This document shows positions 1 through 6,347 of a stretch of 14,385 bases of DNA, one piece after another. The notes below the pieces were generated by a model that saw only the letters and a program-made list of their open reading frames with translations, was not told where the DNA came from and did no database searches. Source of the stretch: a bacterium (lineage in GTDB: Bacteria > Desulfobacterota > S145-22); NCBI GenBank assembly GCA_027073795.1, contig JALTEW010000516.1:1-14385 (forward strand), read 5' to 3'. Both the position numbers and the translations under genes were made by a program. Position 1 is the first letter of the stretch. Each line of letters begins with the position of its first letter.

Positions 1-749
1 TAATCGTGGTGTGGATTGTTTTAAAGGTCAGGGAAAAGCCAGAGGAAGAGGGTAATGTAAAAGAAGCCCTGGAGGAGCCGAGTCGTGAGGTGAAGGCCTC
101 AAAAAGAGATTTCCTCCTCGTCTTCAGGCACCCAAGCTTCTGGCTGATAGCAGCCACGACCTTTGTTCGTTACGGCAGCTACGTGGCGATTTCCGGGTTA
201 TGGGCCGGTCCTTTCCTGAGGGAGGTTTGCCGTTTTTCCCTCGTTAAGTCCGGGAATTATCTCCTTGCATTTCCCCTGGGGTTTATTTTGGGTGGGCCTG
301 CGATTGGCTTCATTTCTGACAAAATCCTGAAAAACCGAAAGCAGGTGGTTTTCCTTGGCATGTCCGGCTACAGCCTCATGATGGTACCACTCTGTTTCGG
401 GTCCCAATCGATCCCGCATCTACTTCTTCTTGCCTCCTTCGCGGGAATGGGTTTTTTTACCTCCGCGGGTGGAATTATGTATGCCAACATCAAGGAGCTT
501 CTGCCCGGAAGGATTTCCGGGATGGCCATGACAGGAATAAACTTTTTCACTATGATGGGCGCGGCAACCTTCCAGCATGGAATCGGCGCCTTCATCAAGC
601 GGGTATCCGGATCTAATGTTTTGACAGCCCAGGGGTTTACCTGGGGATTCCGCTTGTGTTTTATGGCCTCCCTTGCTGGAGTGGTGTGCTATTACTTCGT
701 CAGAGAAACCTACATTTCGGACAGGAAGAAAACAGAAAGAGAGGAATAA
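1..749 (+). CDS. Major facilitator superfamily transporter, C-terminal half (5' truncated)
   Basis: This is the end of a 12-helix inner-membrane secondary transporter. The frame is open to the left edge, so the real start and the first six helices lie outside the window; the GTG at position 6 is not the true start. Numbered from that GTG, residues 1-7 look like the end of TM6, 9-40 form a charged central loop, and six hydrophobic segments follow (about 45-66, 83-103, 112-130, 137-158, 170-192, 212-231). G101-F-I-S-D105 followed by basic residues is the second copy of MFS motif A, expected between TM8 and TM9. The short tail is charged. The stop lies 3 bp before the deaminase-like gene, so the two are probably co-translated. 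A purine or related nitrogenous substrate is a guess from that neighbour; nothing in the residues shows the substrate. Confidence 0.88.
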   Translation, partial: IVVWIVLKVREKPEEEGNVKEALEEPSREVKASKRDFLLVFRHPSFWLIAATTFVRYGSYVAISGLWAGPFLREVCRFSLVKSGNYLLAFPLGFILGGPAIGFISDKILKNRKQVVFLGMSGYSLMMVPLCFGSQSIPHLLLLASFAGMGFFTSAGGIMYANIKELLPGRISGMAMTGINFFTMMGAATFQHGIGAFIKRVSGSNVLTAQGFTWGFRLCFMASLAGVVCYYFVRETYISDRKKTEREE

Positions 750-752
750 TAC

Positions 753-2537
753 ATGGTAACATGGTTCAAAGAGACCTTTCCCCAATACAAGAGACGGCTC
801 AAGGTTGCCCTTGGCAAGCGATCACCGGACACGGTTTTTGTGGGGGGGAAGGTCTTGAATGTCTTTACCGGTGAGCTTCTTGAGCAGGATATCGCCGTAT
901 CCGGTGACAGGATTGCCTATATACGGTCGGGGCATCATAACATTGGAAGGGCAACGAAACAGGTTGATTTGACGGGAAAGATCGTTGTTCCGGGTTACGT
1001 TGACCCCCATGCCCATACGGACCTTTTTTATACTCCATGGGAATTCGCAAGGGCTGTCGCCGCGAAGGGGACAACGGCCGTTTTTTCCGACTCCCACGAC
1101 ATGGCCAACGGACTTGGGATGAAAGGGTTTGTTGAGGTGTTGAAACACGCAGAAACCTTTCCGATCCGGTTTATGAGTGGGGTTCCGCTGGCATCCCCAC
1201 CTTATCCCGTGGAAGGGGAAGACTTGTATGAGTTGTCGAAGGTGCGGCAACTCCTCCGTTTCAAGCAATTAGTCAGGAGTGGAAGTGAACTGACGCCGTG
1301 GGTCAAGGTGATCAATCAGGACGAAGTGCTGTTGAAAAAGCTTTATACCGTGAGAAAGATGACAGGACGCTTGGAGGGACATACCGTAGGGGCGAGGGGA
1401 GAGAGGCTTAATGCCCTTGTTTCGGCAGGGATTAGCTCCTGTCACGAGTCATTGACCCCACAGGATGTGGAAGAAAGGTTAAGGCTGGGGCTTTATGTCA
1501 TGATTCGGCAGGGATCTATTCGAAGGGAATTTGGCGCGCTTTTTCCCTTTTTGAAGTCTTATCACCCCCGCATCATGCTAACGCCCGATGGCCTTTTTGC
1601 CGATGAGATATCTCAGAAGGGGTACATGAATGCCGTGCTGGAGGAGGCCCTTAGCCATGGGGCGGATCCCATTTCTGTCATAAGAATGGTAACCCTCAAC
1701 CCCGCCGTCTATCTTGGGCTGGAGTCCCATCTGGGTGGCATTGCCCCCGGCCGCCTGGCCGATTTCAACGTCCTGGACGACCTTCGTAACCCTACACCGC
1801 TTCAGGTCTGGATAGGGGGCCGTCTGGTCGGTCACAAGGGTGAATGGGTTGGCCCGGACATTGCACCGCCCGTGACAACAACTGGAGAGCGCCCTTTTAC
1901 CACTCCCCCTCTTCGGGCAAAAGACTTTCGCGCCGGATACCCCAAGGGATTTCCCGGGGGAATACCTGTTATCGATGTAATCGATAAAACGGTAACGGGG
2001 ATCCGTGAATGGATTCCCTCCGCGTGGGTGGAGGGGGCTGCGGAACCTGACCGTGATGTCCTGAAGCTTGCCCTGATCCACCGGGATGGCCCTGCGACCG
2101 GCATGGGAATTGGGTATATTCACGGGTTTGGGTTGAATCGTGACACCCAGCTCGCCTCCTCCGTGGCCCATGAAACCCACAATGTCATGGTGGTGGGCGC
2201 TGATGACGGGGAAATGGCAAAGGCGGCCAACGAGGTAGTAAAGATGGAGGGCGGCGTCGTGGTTCGCTCAGGAGGGCGAACGATTTACAGGTTGCCCCTG
2301 CCTGTGGGTGGGATGATGAGCCTGCTTCCGATGGGGGACCTGGCACGTGAACTGCTGACCCTGCGCCAATTGCTGAGTGAAAAAGGTGCCTCCCTGCCGG
2401 ATCCCCTCTGGACCTTCGTTTTTCTTTCCTTTACCTCTATCTTACGCCTTCGAATTACCATTTCAGGGGTCTATGACGTTCGGGAAGGGAAGGTTCTGTA
2501 TAACGCCAGGTCCGCCAACCTCTTGAGCGCTAAATAG
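753..2537 (+). CDS. Divergent adenine deaminase family amidohydrolase
   Basis: The family hydrolyses adenine to hypoxanthine and ammonia in purine salvage, using a binuclear metal centre. The 594-residue length is normal for it. Visible parts: an N-terminal beta-sandwich (VGGKVLNVFTGE, 30-41); the metal-binding H86-A-H88; an S-D-S-H block at 112-115; G209-H210; H231-E232; GGIAPGRLADFNVLDD (328-343); and the complete adenine deaminase C-terminal domain with ASSVAHETHNVMVVG and LPLPVGGMMS. Two key positions look unusual. Where canonical enzymes have the metal-bridging Glu of a G-E-M-M-N segment, this protein has K185-V-I-N188. The usual T-D-D is T277-P-D279. Adenine is therefore not certain as substrate, and a different deaminase or hydrolase of this fold is possible. 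The ATG at 753 has a GAGAGGAA ribosome site 6-8 bp upstream and follows the transporter stop by 3 bp. I did not use the symbol ade because of the active-site changes. Confidence 0.85.
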   Translation: MVTWFKETFPQYKRRLKVALGKRSPDTVFVGGKVLNVFTGELLEQDIAVSGDRIAYIRSGHHNIGRATKQVDLTGKIVVPGYVDPHAHTDLFYTPWEFARAVAAKGTTAVFSDSHDMANGLGMKGFVEVLKHAETFPIRFMSGVPLASPPYPVEGEDLYELSKVRQLLRFKQLVRSGSELTPWVKVINQDEVLLKKLYTVRKMTGRLEGHTVGARGERLNALVSAGISSCHESLTPQDVEERLRLGLYVMIRQGSIRREFGALFPFLKSYHPRIMLTPDGLFADEISQKGYMNAVLEEALSHGADPISVIRMVTLNPAVYLGLESHLGGIAPGRLADFNVLDDLRNPTPLQVWIGGRLVGHKGEWVGPDIAPPVTTTGERPFTTPPLRAKDFRAGYPKGFPGGIPVIDVIDKTVTGIREWIPSAWVEGAAEPDRDVLKLALIHRDGPATGMGIGYIHGFGLNRDTQLASSVAHETHNVMVVGADDGEMAKAANEVVKMEGGVVVRSGGRTIYRLPLPVGGMMSLLPMGDLARELLTLRQLLSEKGASLPDPLWTFVFLSFTSILRLRITISGVYDVREGKVLYNARSANLLSAK

Positions 2538-2573
2538 GACTTGGATTTTTTTGACGAGATGGATAGGATGAGT

Positions 2574-2615
2574 CAGGTTGTGAACCTGTGCATGCCTGAA
2601 GCGAGAGCTTTCAGG
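2574..2615 (+). repeat. Two tandem hairpins downstream of the deaminase gene
   Basis: The first hairpin has a perfect 6-bp stem (CAGGTT 2574-2579 with AACCTG 2583-2588) and a 3-base loop. The second has an 8-bp stem (CCTGAAGC 2595-2602 with GCTTTCAGG 2607-2615, one bulged T) closed by a GAGA tetraloop of the GNRA class. Neither is followed by a T-run, so they are not classic intrinsic terminators. They lie directly before the domain V-like structure and may be remains of upstream intron domains, or simple RNA structures ending the transporter/deaminase message. Confidence 0.5.
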
Positions 2616-2616
2616 A

Positions 2617-2688
2617 AGGCCGGATGAGGAAAGCTCTCATCTCACGTCTGGTTTGGCGAGAGGGAGGAGATTTCCCTCTTTCCTCTAT
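2617..2688 (+). mobile_element. Degenerate group II intron 3' end (domain V/VI-like)
   Basis: Bases 2617-2654 resemble the roughly 34-nt catalytic domain V. A lower helix pairs AGGCCGGA with TCTGGTTT (with G-T wobbles), a CG dinucleotide sits where the conserved 2-nt bulge belongs, and an upper TGAG/CTCA helix carries a GAAA near its top. The element is about 4 nt too long; a direct repeat (CTCA-T-CTCA, 2637-2645) may be a small duplication. A domain VI-like hairpin follows (2658-2665 pairing with 2673-2680) and then a CTAT-like end near 2688. The expected bulged branch-point adenosine is not evident. No reverse transcriptase frame is nearby, so this is at most an orphan fragment. It may now act as a structured end between the convergent deaminase and clpB genes. 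Confidence 0.5.
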
Positions 2689-2701
2689 GTCCCTTATGGG
2701 G

Positions 2702-5287
2702 TTAATGGAAAGCGAACTGCTCACCTTCCACGGTCACATGAACTGTGTTCCCCTCTTTGTATTTTCCGCTTAAGATTTCCATGGCAAGGGGGTTCTGGAT
2801 CTCCTTCTGGATAACCCGTTTCAAGGGACGTGCACCGTAATTCGGGTCATATCCCAATGTCGCGAGTTTGTCCTTGGCTATCTCATCCACCTCGAGGGAT
2901 AGTTTACGCTGCAATAAGAGATCCCCAAGGTATTTGAGCTGGATATCAACGATCTGGCGGATATGCTCCCGCGTCAGGGCGTGGAAGATAATGATATCGT
3001 CTATCCGGTTCAGGAACTCGGGCTTGAAGGATTGTTGAAGCACCTCCATGACTTTCTGTTTCATTTCTTCGTACCGTGAGGTTCCAATTTCCATAATCCA
3101 CTGACTTCCAAGGTTCGAGGTCATGATGATAACCGTATTCTTGAAATCAACCGTCCTTCCCTGTCCATCCGTCAGCCTGCCATCATCAAGGATTTGTAGA
3201 AGGATATTGAAAACATCCGGGTGGGCCTTTTCAATTTCGTCCATGAGAACGATGGAATAGGGGCGTCTTCGGACTGCCTCGGTCAGATACCCCCCCTCTT
3301 CATACCCCACATAGCCTGGAGGCGCGCCGATTAAACGGGAAACCGTGTGTTTTTCCATAAATTCTGACATGTCGATCCGGACCATGGCTTGTTCATCGTC
3401 GAAGAGAAACTCGGCAAGGGCGCGCGCCAGTTCCGTTTTCCCAACGCCCGTAGGGCCGAGGAAGATAAATGAACCTATCGGGCGCTTCGGGTCTTGCAAC
3501 CCCGCACGGGCGCGGCGAATGGCGTTCGAGACACTTTCGATGGCATCATCCTGGCCTACCACACGTTGTTTAATTCGTTCCTCCATGTGAATTAGTTTTT
3601 CTACTTCACCTTCCAGCATTCTTGACACAGGAATTCCCGTCCACTTGGAAACCACGGCGGCCACATCCTCTTCATCCACCTCTTCCTTGAGCATCTTCTT
3701 GTCTTTCTGAAGTTCTTCAAGATGCTTCTGCATTTCTTCCAGCTCCTTCTGAAGTTCTACTATCTGGCCGTAACGAATTTCCGCCACCTTTTCCAAGTCC
3801 CCTTTACGTTCCGCCTCCGCCTCCTCGTTTTTCAGCACGTCTAACCTGGCCTTGAGATCCCGTATCCTCTGAATGGCTTCTTTTTCATTCTTCCAGCGTA
3901 TCTGCTTTTGCGCCACTTCCTCTTTCAACTGACTCAATTCCTCATCGATCTTCTTGAGGCGATCCTGTGATGCGGCATCTGTTTCCTTTTTAAGGGCCTG
4001 CTTCTCGATTTCGAGCTGCATAATCTTGCGCTGGACTTCATCGATCTCGGTAGGAACACTGTCGATTTCAATTCGCAGCTGTGAGGTAGCCTCATCGATT
4101 AAATCAACAGCCTTGTCAGGAAGGAACCGATCTGAGATGTAGCGGTTGGATAAGACTGCCGCCGCGATGATGGCCGAATCCTTGATGCGAACCCCATGGT
4201 GGAGCTCGTAACGCTCCTTCAGCCCTCGCAGGATGGCGACGGTGTCCTCTACCGATGGCTCACCTACGAATACCGGCTGAAACCGACGTTCCAGTGCGGC
4301 ATCCTTTTCGATATACTTACGATACTCATCCAGGGTTGTGGCGCCAATACAACGGAGTTCTCCCCGCGCCAGGGCGGGTTTGAGCATGTTGGACGCATCC
4401 ATGGACCCCTGGGCCGCTCCGGCGCCAACAAGGGTATGTAATTCGTCAATGAAAAGAATAACTTGTCCTTCTGACTCGATAATTTCGTTCAATACCGCTT
4501 TCAGCCTGTCTTCGAATTCCCCCCTGAACTTGGCGCCGGCAATTAACGAACCTAAGTCCAGAGCAACAAGCCGCTTATTTTTAAGGGTTTCCGGCACGTC
4601 ACCGTTGACAATACGCTGGGCAAGACCCTCAACAATAGCTGTTTTCCCAACGCCGGGTTCGCCGATCAGAACCGGGTTATTCTTGGTACGCCTTGAGAGA
4701 ACTTGAATGACTCGGCGGATTTCCTCATCGCGCCCAATGACGGGATCCAGCTTTCCCTTGCGCGCTTCTTCTGTCAGATCCCGGCTGTATCGGGTAAGGG
4801 CTTGGTACTTGTCTTCTGGATTCTGGTCCACGACACGTTGTGTGCCGCGTATATCTTTGAGGATGGTAAAAATCGCATCGCGCGACACACCGTTTTCCCT
4901 GAGAATCTTCCCCGCGTCTGAGGTCTCTTCATTAGCGATGGCAATCAATAGGTGCTCTGTGCTGATATACTCGTCTTTCAAACGGTCTGCCTCGGCCAAG
5001 GCCTTTTCAAAAACCTGGTTCAAAGTCGAGGATAAGTAGATTTCCCCAACACCGCCACCCGTGACGGTGGGTTTCTTACTCAAGGCCTTTTGAAGGTTCT
5101 GACGGATCGCTTCTCTTGAAACACCCAGTTTCTGAAGAATGGGCTGAACGATTCCCTCCGGTTGCTCAATTAAGGCTTGCAGCAGATGCTCCGGTTCTAT
5201 CTGCTGGTGGTTGAGGGTTTCCGCTATCTTCTGGGCAGATTGTATGGCCTCCTGGGCCTTGAGTGTAAATTTGTCAAATCTTATCAT
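2702..5287 (-). CDS. clpB: ATP-dependent protein disaggregase ClpB
   Basis: ClpB is a cytoplasmic AAA+ hexamer that works with DnaK/DnaJ/GrpE to pull proteins out of aggregates. All domains are present in 861 residues, the usual length. There are two Clp N-terminal repeats (1-145). NBD1 has Walker A G209-EPGVGK-T216, Walker B ILFIDE (277-282) and arginines R334/R335. A long coiled-coil middle domain (about 405-535) identifies ClpB rather than ClpA or ClpC. NBD2 has Walker A G611-PTGVGK-T618, Walker B ending D683-E684, pore loop G658-Y-V-G-Y662 and sensor-2 G818-A-R820. The NBD1 pore loop reads GAKFRG, with Phe254 in place of the usual Tyr, which keeps an aromatic residue. There is no ClpP-binding loop. 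The start is supported by a strong GGGAGGT site just upstream. The gene converges on the deaminase gene and lies 142 bp after rsmA on the same strand, with its own candidate promoters. Confidence 0.98.
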   Translation of the reverse strand: MIRFDKFTLKAQEAIQSAQKIAETLNHQQIEPEHLLQALIEQPEGIVQPILQKLGVSREAIRQNLQKALSKKPTVTGGGVGEIYLSSTLNQVFEKALAEADRLKDEYISTEHLLIAIANEETSDAGKILRENGVSRDAIFTILKDIRGTQRVVDQNPEDKYQALTRYSRDLTEEARKGKLDPVIGRDEEIRRVIQVLSRRTKNNPVLIGEPGVGKTAIVEGLAQRIVNGDVPETLKNKRLVALDLGSLIAGAKFRGEFEDRLKAVLNEIIESEGQVILFIDELHTLVGAGAAQGSMDASNMLKPALARGELRCIGATTLDEYRKYIEKDAALERRFQPVFVGEPSVEDTVAILRGLKERYELHHGVRIKDSAIIAAAVLSNRYISDRFLPDKAVDLIDEATSQLRIEIDSVPTEIDEVQRKIMQLEIEKQALKKETDAASQDRLKKIDEELSQLKEEVAQKQIRWKNEKEAIQRIRDLKARLDVLKNEEAEAERKGDLEKVAEIRYGQIVELQKELEEMQKHLEELQKDKKMLKEEVDEEDVAAVVSKWTGIPVSRMLEGEVEKLIHMEERIKQRVVGQDDAIESVSNAIRRARAGLQDPKRPIGSFIFLGPTGVGKTELARALAEFLFDDEQAMVRIDMSEFMEKHTVSRLIGAPPGYVGYEEGGYLTEAVRRRPYSIVLMDEIEKAHPDVFNILLQILDDGRLTDGQGRTVDFKNTVIIMTSNLGSQWIMEIGTSRYEEMKQKVMEVLQQSFKPEFLNRIDDIIIFHALTREHIRQIVDIQLKYLGDLLLQRKLSLEVDEIAKDKLATLGYDPNYGARPLKRVIQKEIQNPLAMEILSGKYKEGNTVHVTVEGEQFAFH

Positions 5288-5291
5288 GGTT

Positions 5292-5298
5292 ACCTCCC
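5292..5298 (-). promoter_or_regulatory. Ribosome binding site of clpB
   Basis: On the minus strand GGGAGGT lies 4 bases before the ATG at 5287. It is close to the anti-Shine-Dalgarno complement and fixes the clpB start. Confidence 0.8.
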
Positions 5299-5321
5299 GA
5301 TGAAATTTTTTTCGCAGTCAC

Positions 5322-5349
5322 AATATAATCATGAATATGACCATGTAAA
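5322..5349 (-). promoter_or_regulatory. Candidate sigma70 promoter of clpB
   Basis: Reading the minus strand, TTTACA (5344-5349) and TATATT (5322-5327) are separated by 16 bp. Transcription would start near 5315 and give a leader of about 28 bases that includes the ribosome site. This is a consensus match by eye only. Confidence 0.5.
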
Positions 5350-5352
5350 GTA

Positions 5353-5378
5353 AAAAGGGGCGACAGGTAATGGGCAAG
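5353..5378 (-). promoter_or_regulatory. Candidate heat-shock (sigma32-type) promoter of clpB
   Basis: On the minus strand CTTGCCC (5372-5378) and CCCCTTTT (5353-5360) lie 11 bp apart. The known RpoH consensus is roughly CTTGAAA and CCCCATNT. The -10 half matches well and the -35 half only partly. Heat-shock control would be normal for clpB. No CIRCE inverted repeat was seen here. Confidence 0.35.
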
Positions 5379-5429
5379 AGTCAATAGAAAAAAGGGTTAG
5401 ACGAGAGGTAAAACCAGACCGACCAGGTT

Positions 5430-6242
5430 TCATCCGTGGCTGGAAGCAGCCTTTGCCAGGTGTAGATAGTCTTCGACGGTGAGGTTCTGAGCCCTTTGAA
5501 CACCCTCAATCCCCGCTGTTTCGAGAAGTTCAGTTAACCTTTCCATGTTTCCATCTGTAAGTATTTTCAGATTGTTTCGCAACATCTTTCTCCGATGTGA
5601 AAAGGCGGCCTTGACGATCTGAACGAAATACCTGTTATGCATAGGGTTGGATTTCCGCGCCCGAAGCATCTCGAAAGTCACGAGGGCGGAATCCACCTTG
5701 GGATGTGGGATAAAATAATTTGGCGGGAATACTTTTAAGAGGGCAGGGGAGGTGACGGATTGAACATAAACAGAGAGTGCACCATACGATCTTTCCCCAG
5801 GTTTTGCGCAAATCCTTTCCGCAACCTCCTTCTGAAACATAAATTGCCACCTTTTGAACAGATGAGTTCTGAGTAAAAGGTGCCGCAGGATTTGCGTGGA
5901 AATATTATACGGGAGATTCCCTACTAGGATAACGGGGTTTTCGGCATCCGCCAGGGTTTCCCATGGAAAATGGGTTGCATTCCCTGTGATGATTTCGATT
6001 TTCGTCCATCCACTGAAGATTTTTTTCAGATACCTGCAGAGATTTTCGTCCCTTTCAATGGCAAAAACCTTTGCTCCCGCTTCCCCCAGTGCCCTTGTCA
6101 TCATCCCCTTGCCAGGACCAATTTCAACAACGCGATCACAAGGAGATATGTTCGCCTGCTGCACCATCCATCGGGCTGTATTGATATCAGCGAGAAAGTG
6201 CTGCCCAAGGGATTTTTTGGGGTATAGTATCCTTTGATTCAT
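5430..6242 (-). CDS. rsmA: 16S rRNA adenine-N6 dimethyltransferase RsmA (KsgA)
   Basis: The enzyme uses S-adenosylmethionine to dimethylate two adjacent adenosines in the 3'-terminal hairpin of 16S rRNA during late 30S assembly; its loss gives kasugamycin resistance. The 270 residues match the family length. Landmarks: K9-K-S-L-G-Q-H-F-L at the N-terminus; SAM motif I V38-V-E-I-G-P-G-K; acidic E63 ending strand 2; catalytic N109-L-P-Y112; F172-P-P-N-Y-F-I-P-H-P-K-V-D-S-A; and F214-S-H-R-R-K-M-L-R. One oddity is N88 (G-N-A) where the family normally has an Asp that contacts the SAM adenine. The ATG at 6242 gives the expected N-terminus but is preceded only by a weak purine-rich AAAGAAAAAG site. 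The gene lies 142 bp before clpB on the same strand and is divergent from the TPR gene. Confidence 0.97.
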   Translation of the reverse strand: MNQRILYPKKSLGQHFLADINTARWMVQQANISPCDRVVEIGPGKGMMTRALGEAGAKVFAIERDENLCRYLKKIFSGWTKIEIITGNATHFPWETLADAENPVILVGNLPYNISTQILRHLLLRTHLFKRWQFMFQKEVAERICAKPGERSYGALSVYVQSVTSPALLKVFPPNYFIPHPKVDSALVTFEMLRARKSNPMHNRYFVQIVKAAFSHRRKMLRNNLKILTDGNMERLTELLETAGIEGVQRAQNLTVEDYLHLAKAASSHG

Positions 6243-6258
6243 GCTTTTTCTTTATCAT

Positions 6259-6277
6259 TTTACGGTTGGCCCGTAAA
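6259..6277. repeat. Perfect inverted repeat in the rsmA/TPR divergent gap
   Basis: TTTACGG (6259-6265) and CCGTAAA (6271-6277) form a perfect 7-bp inverted repeat around 5 bases. It lies 17 bp upstream of the rsmA start and about 70 bp upstream of the TPR gene start, so it could be an operator for either gene or a leader hairpin. On the minus strand a weak TTGCGC-16-TAAAAT promoter-like pair overlaps it. No regulator is recognisable. Confidence 0.4.
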
Positions 6278-6347
6278 CGCGCAATGGGACTTGAACAGAT
6301 TGAAATGCCGGTGGAGATGTGTTAAAAGCCTCCTAAGTGGGAGAAAT

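Noticed and set aside
1578..2180. Minus-strand open frame of about 200 codons inside the deaminase gene
   Set aside because: It is a shadow of the conserved amidohydrolase and C-terminal domain; low-complexity composition, no motif, no ribosome site.
2574..2688. CRISPR array or tandem repeat in the deaminase/clpB gap
   Set aside because: The hairpins differ in sequence and are not regularly repeated; no spacer pattern exists.
4338..4706. Plus-strand open frame of about 120 codons inside clpB
   Set aside because: It is antisense to the conserved NBD1 of clpB, has no recognisable protein features and is explained by codon bias of clpB.
5405..5432. AAACC/GGTTT hairpin at the end of rsmA as a terminator
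   Set aside because: Only five solid pairs with a large loop, overlapping the stop codon and without a T-tract.
6234..6347. Upstream extension of the TPR reading frame by 38 codons
   Set aside because: It has no ribosome site, overlaps the divergent rsmA start and encodes no export-like or conserved sequence; the ATG at 6348 has GGGAG and a signal peptide.
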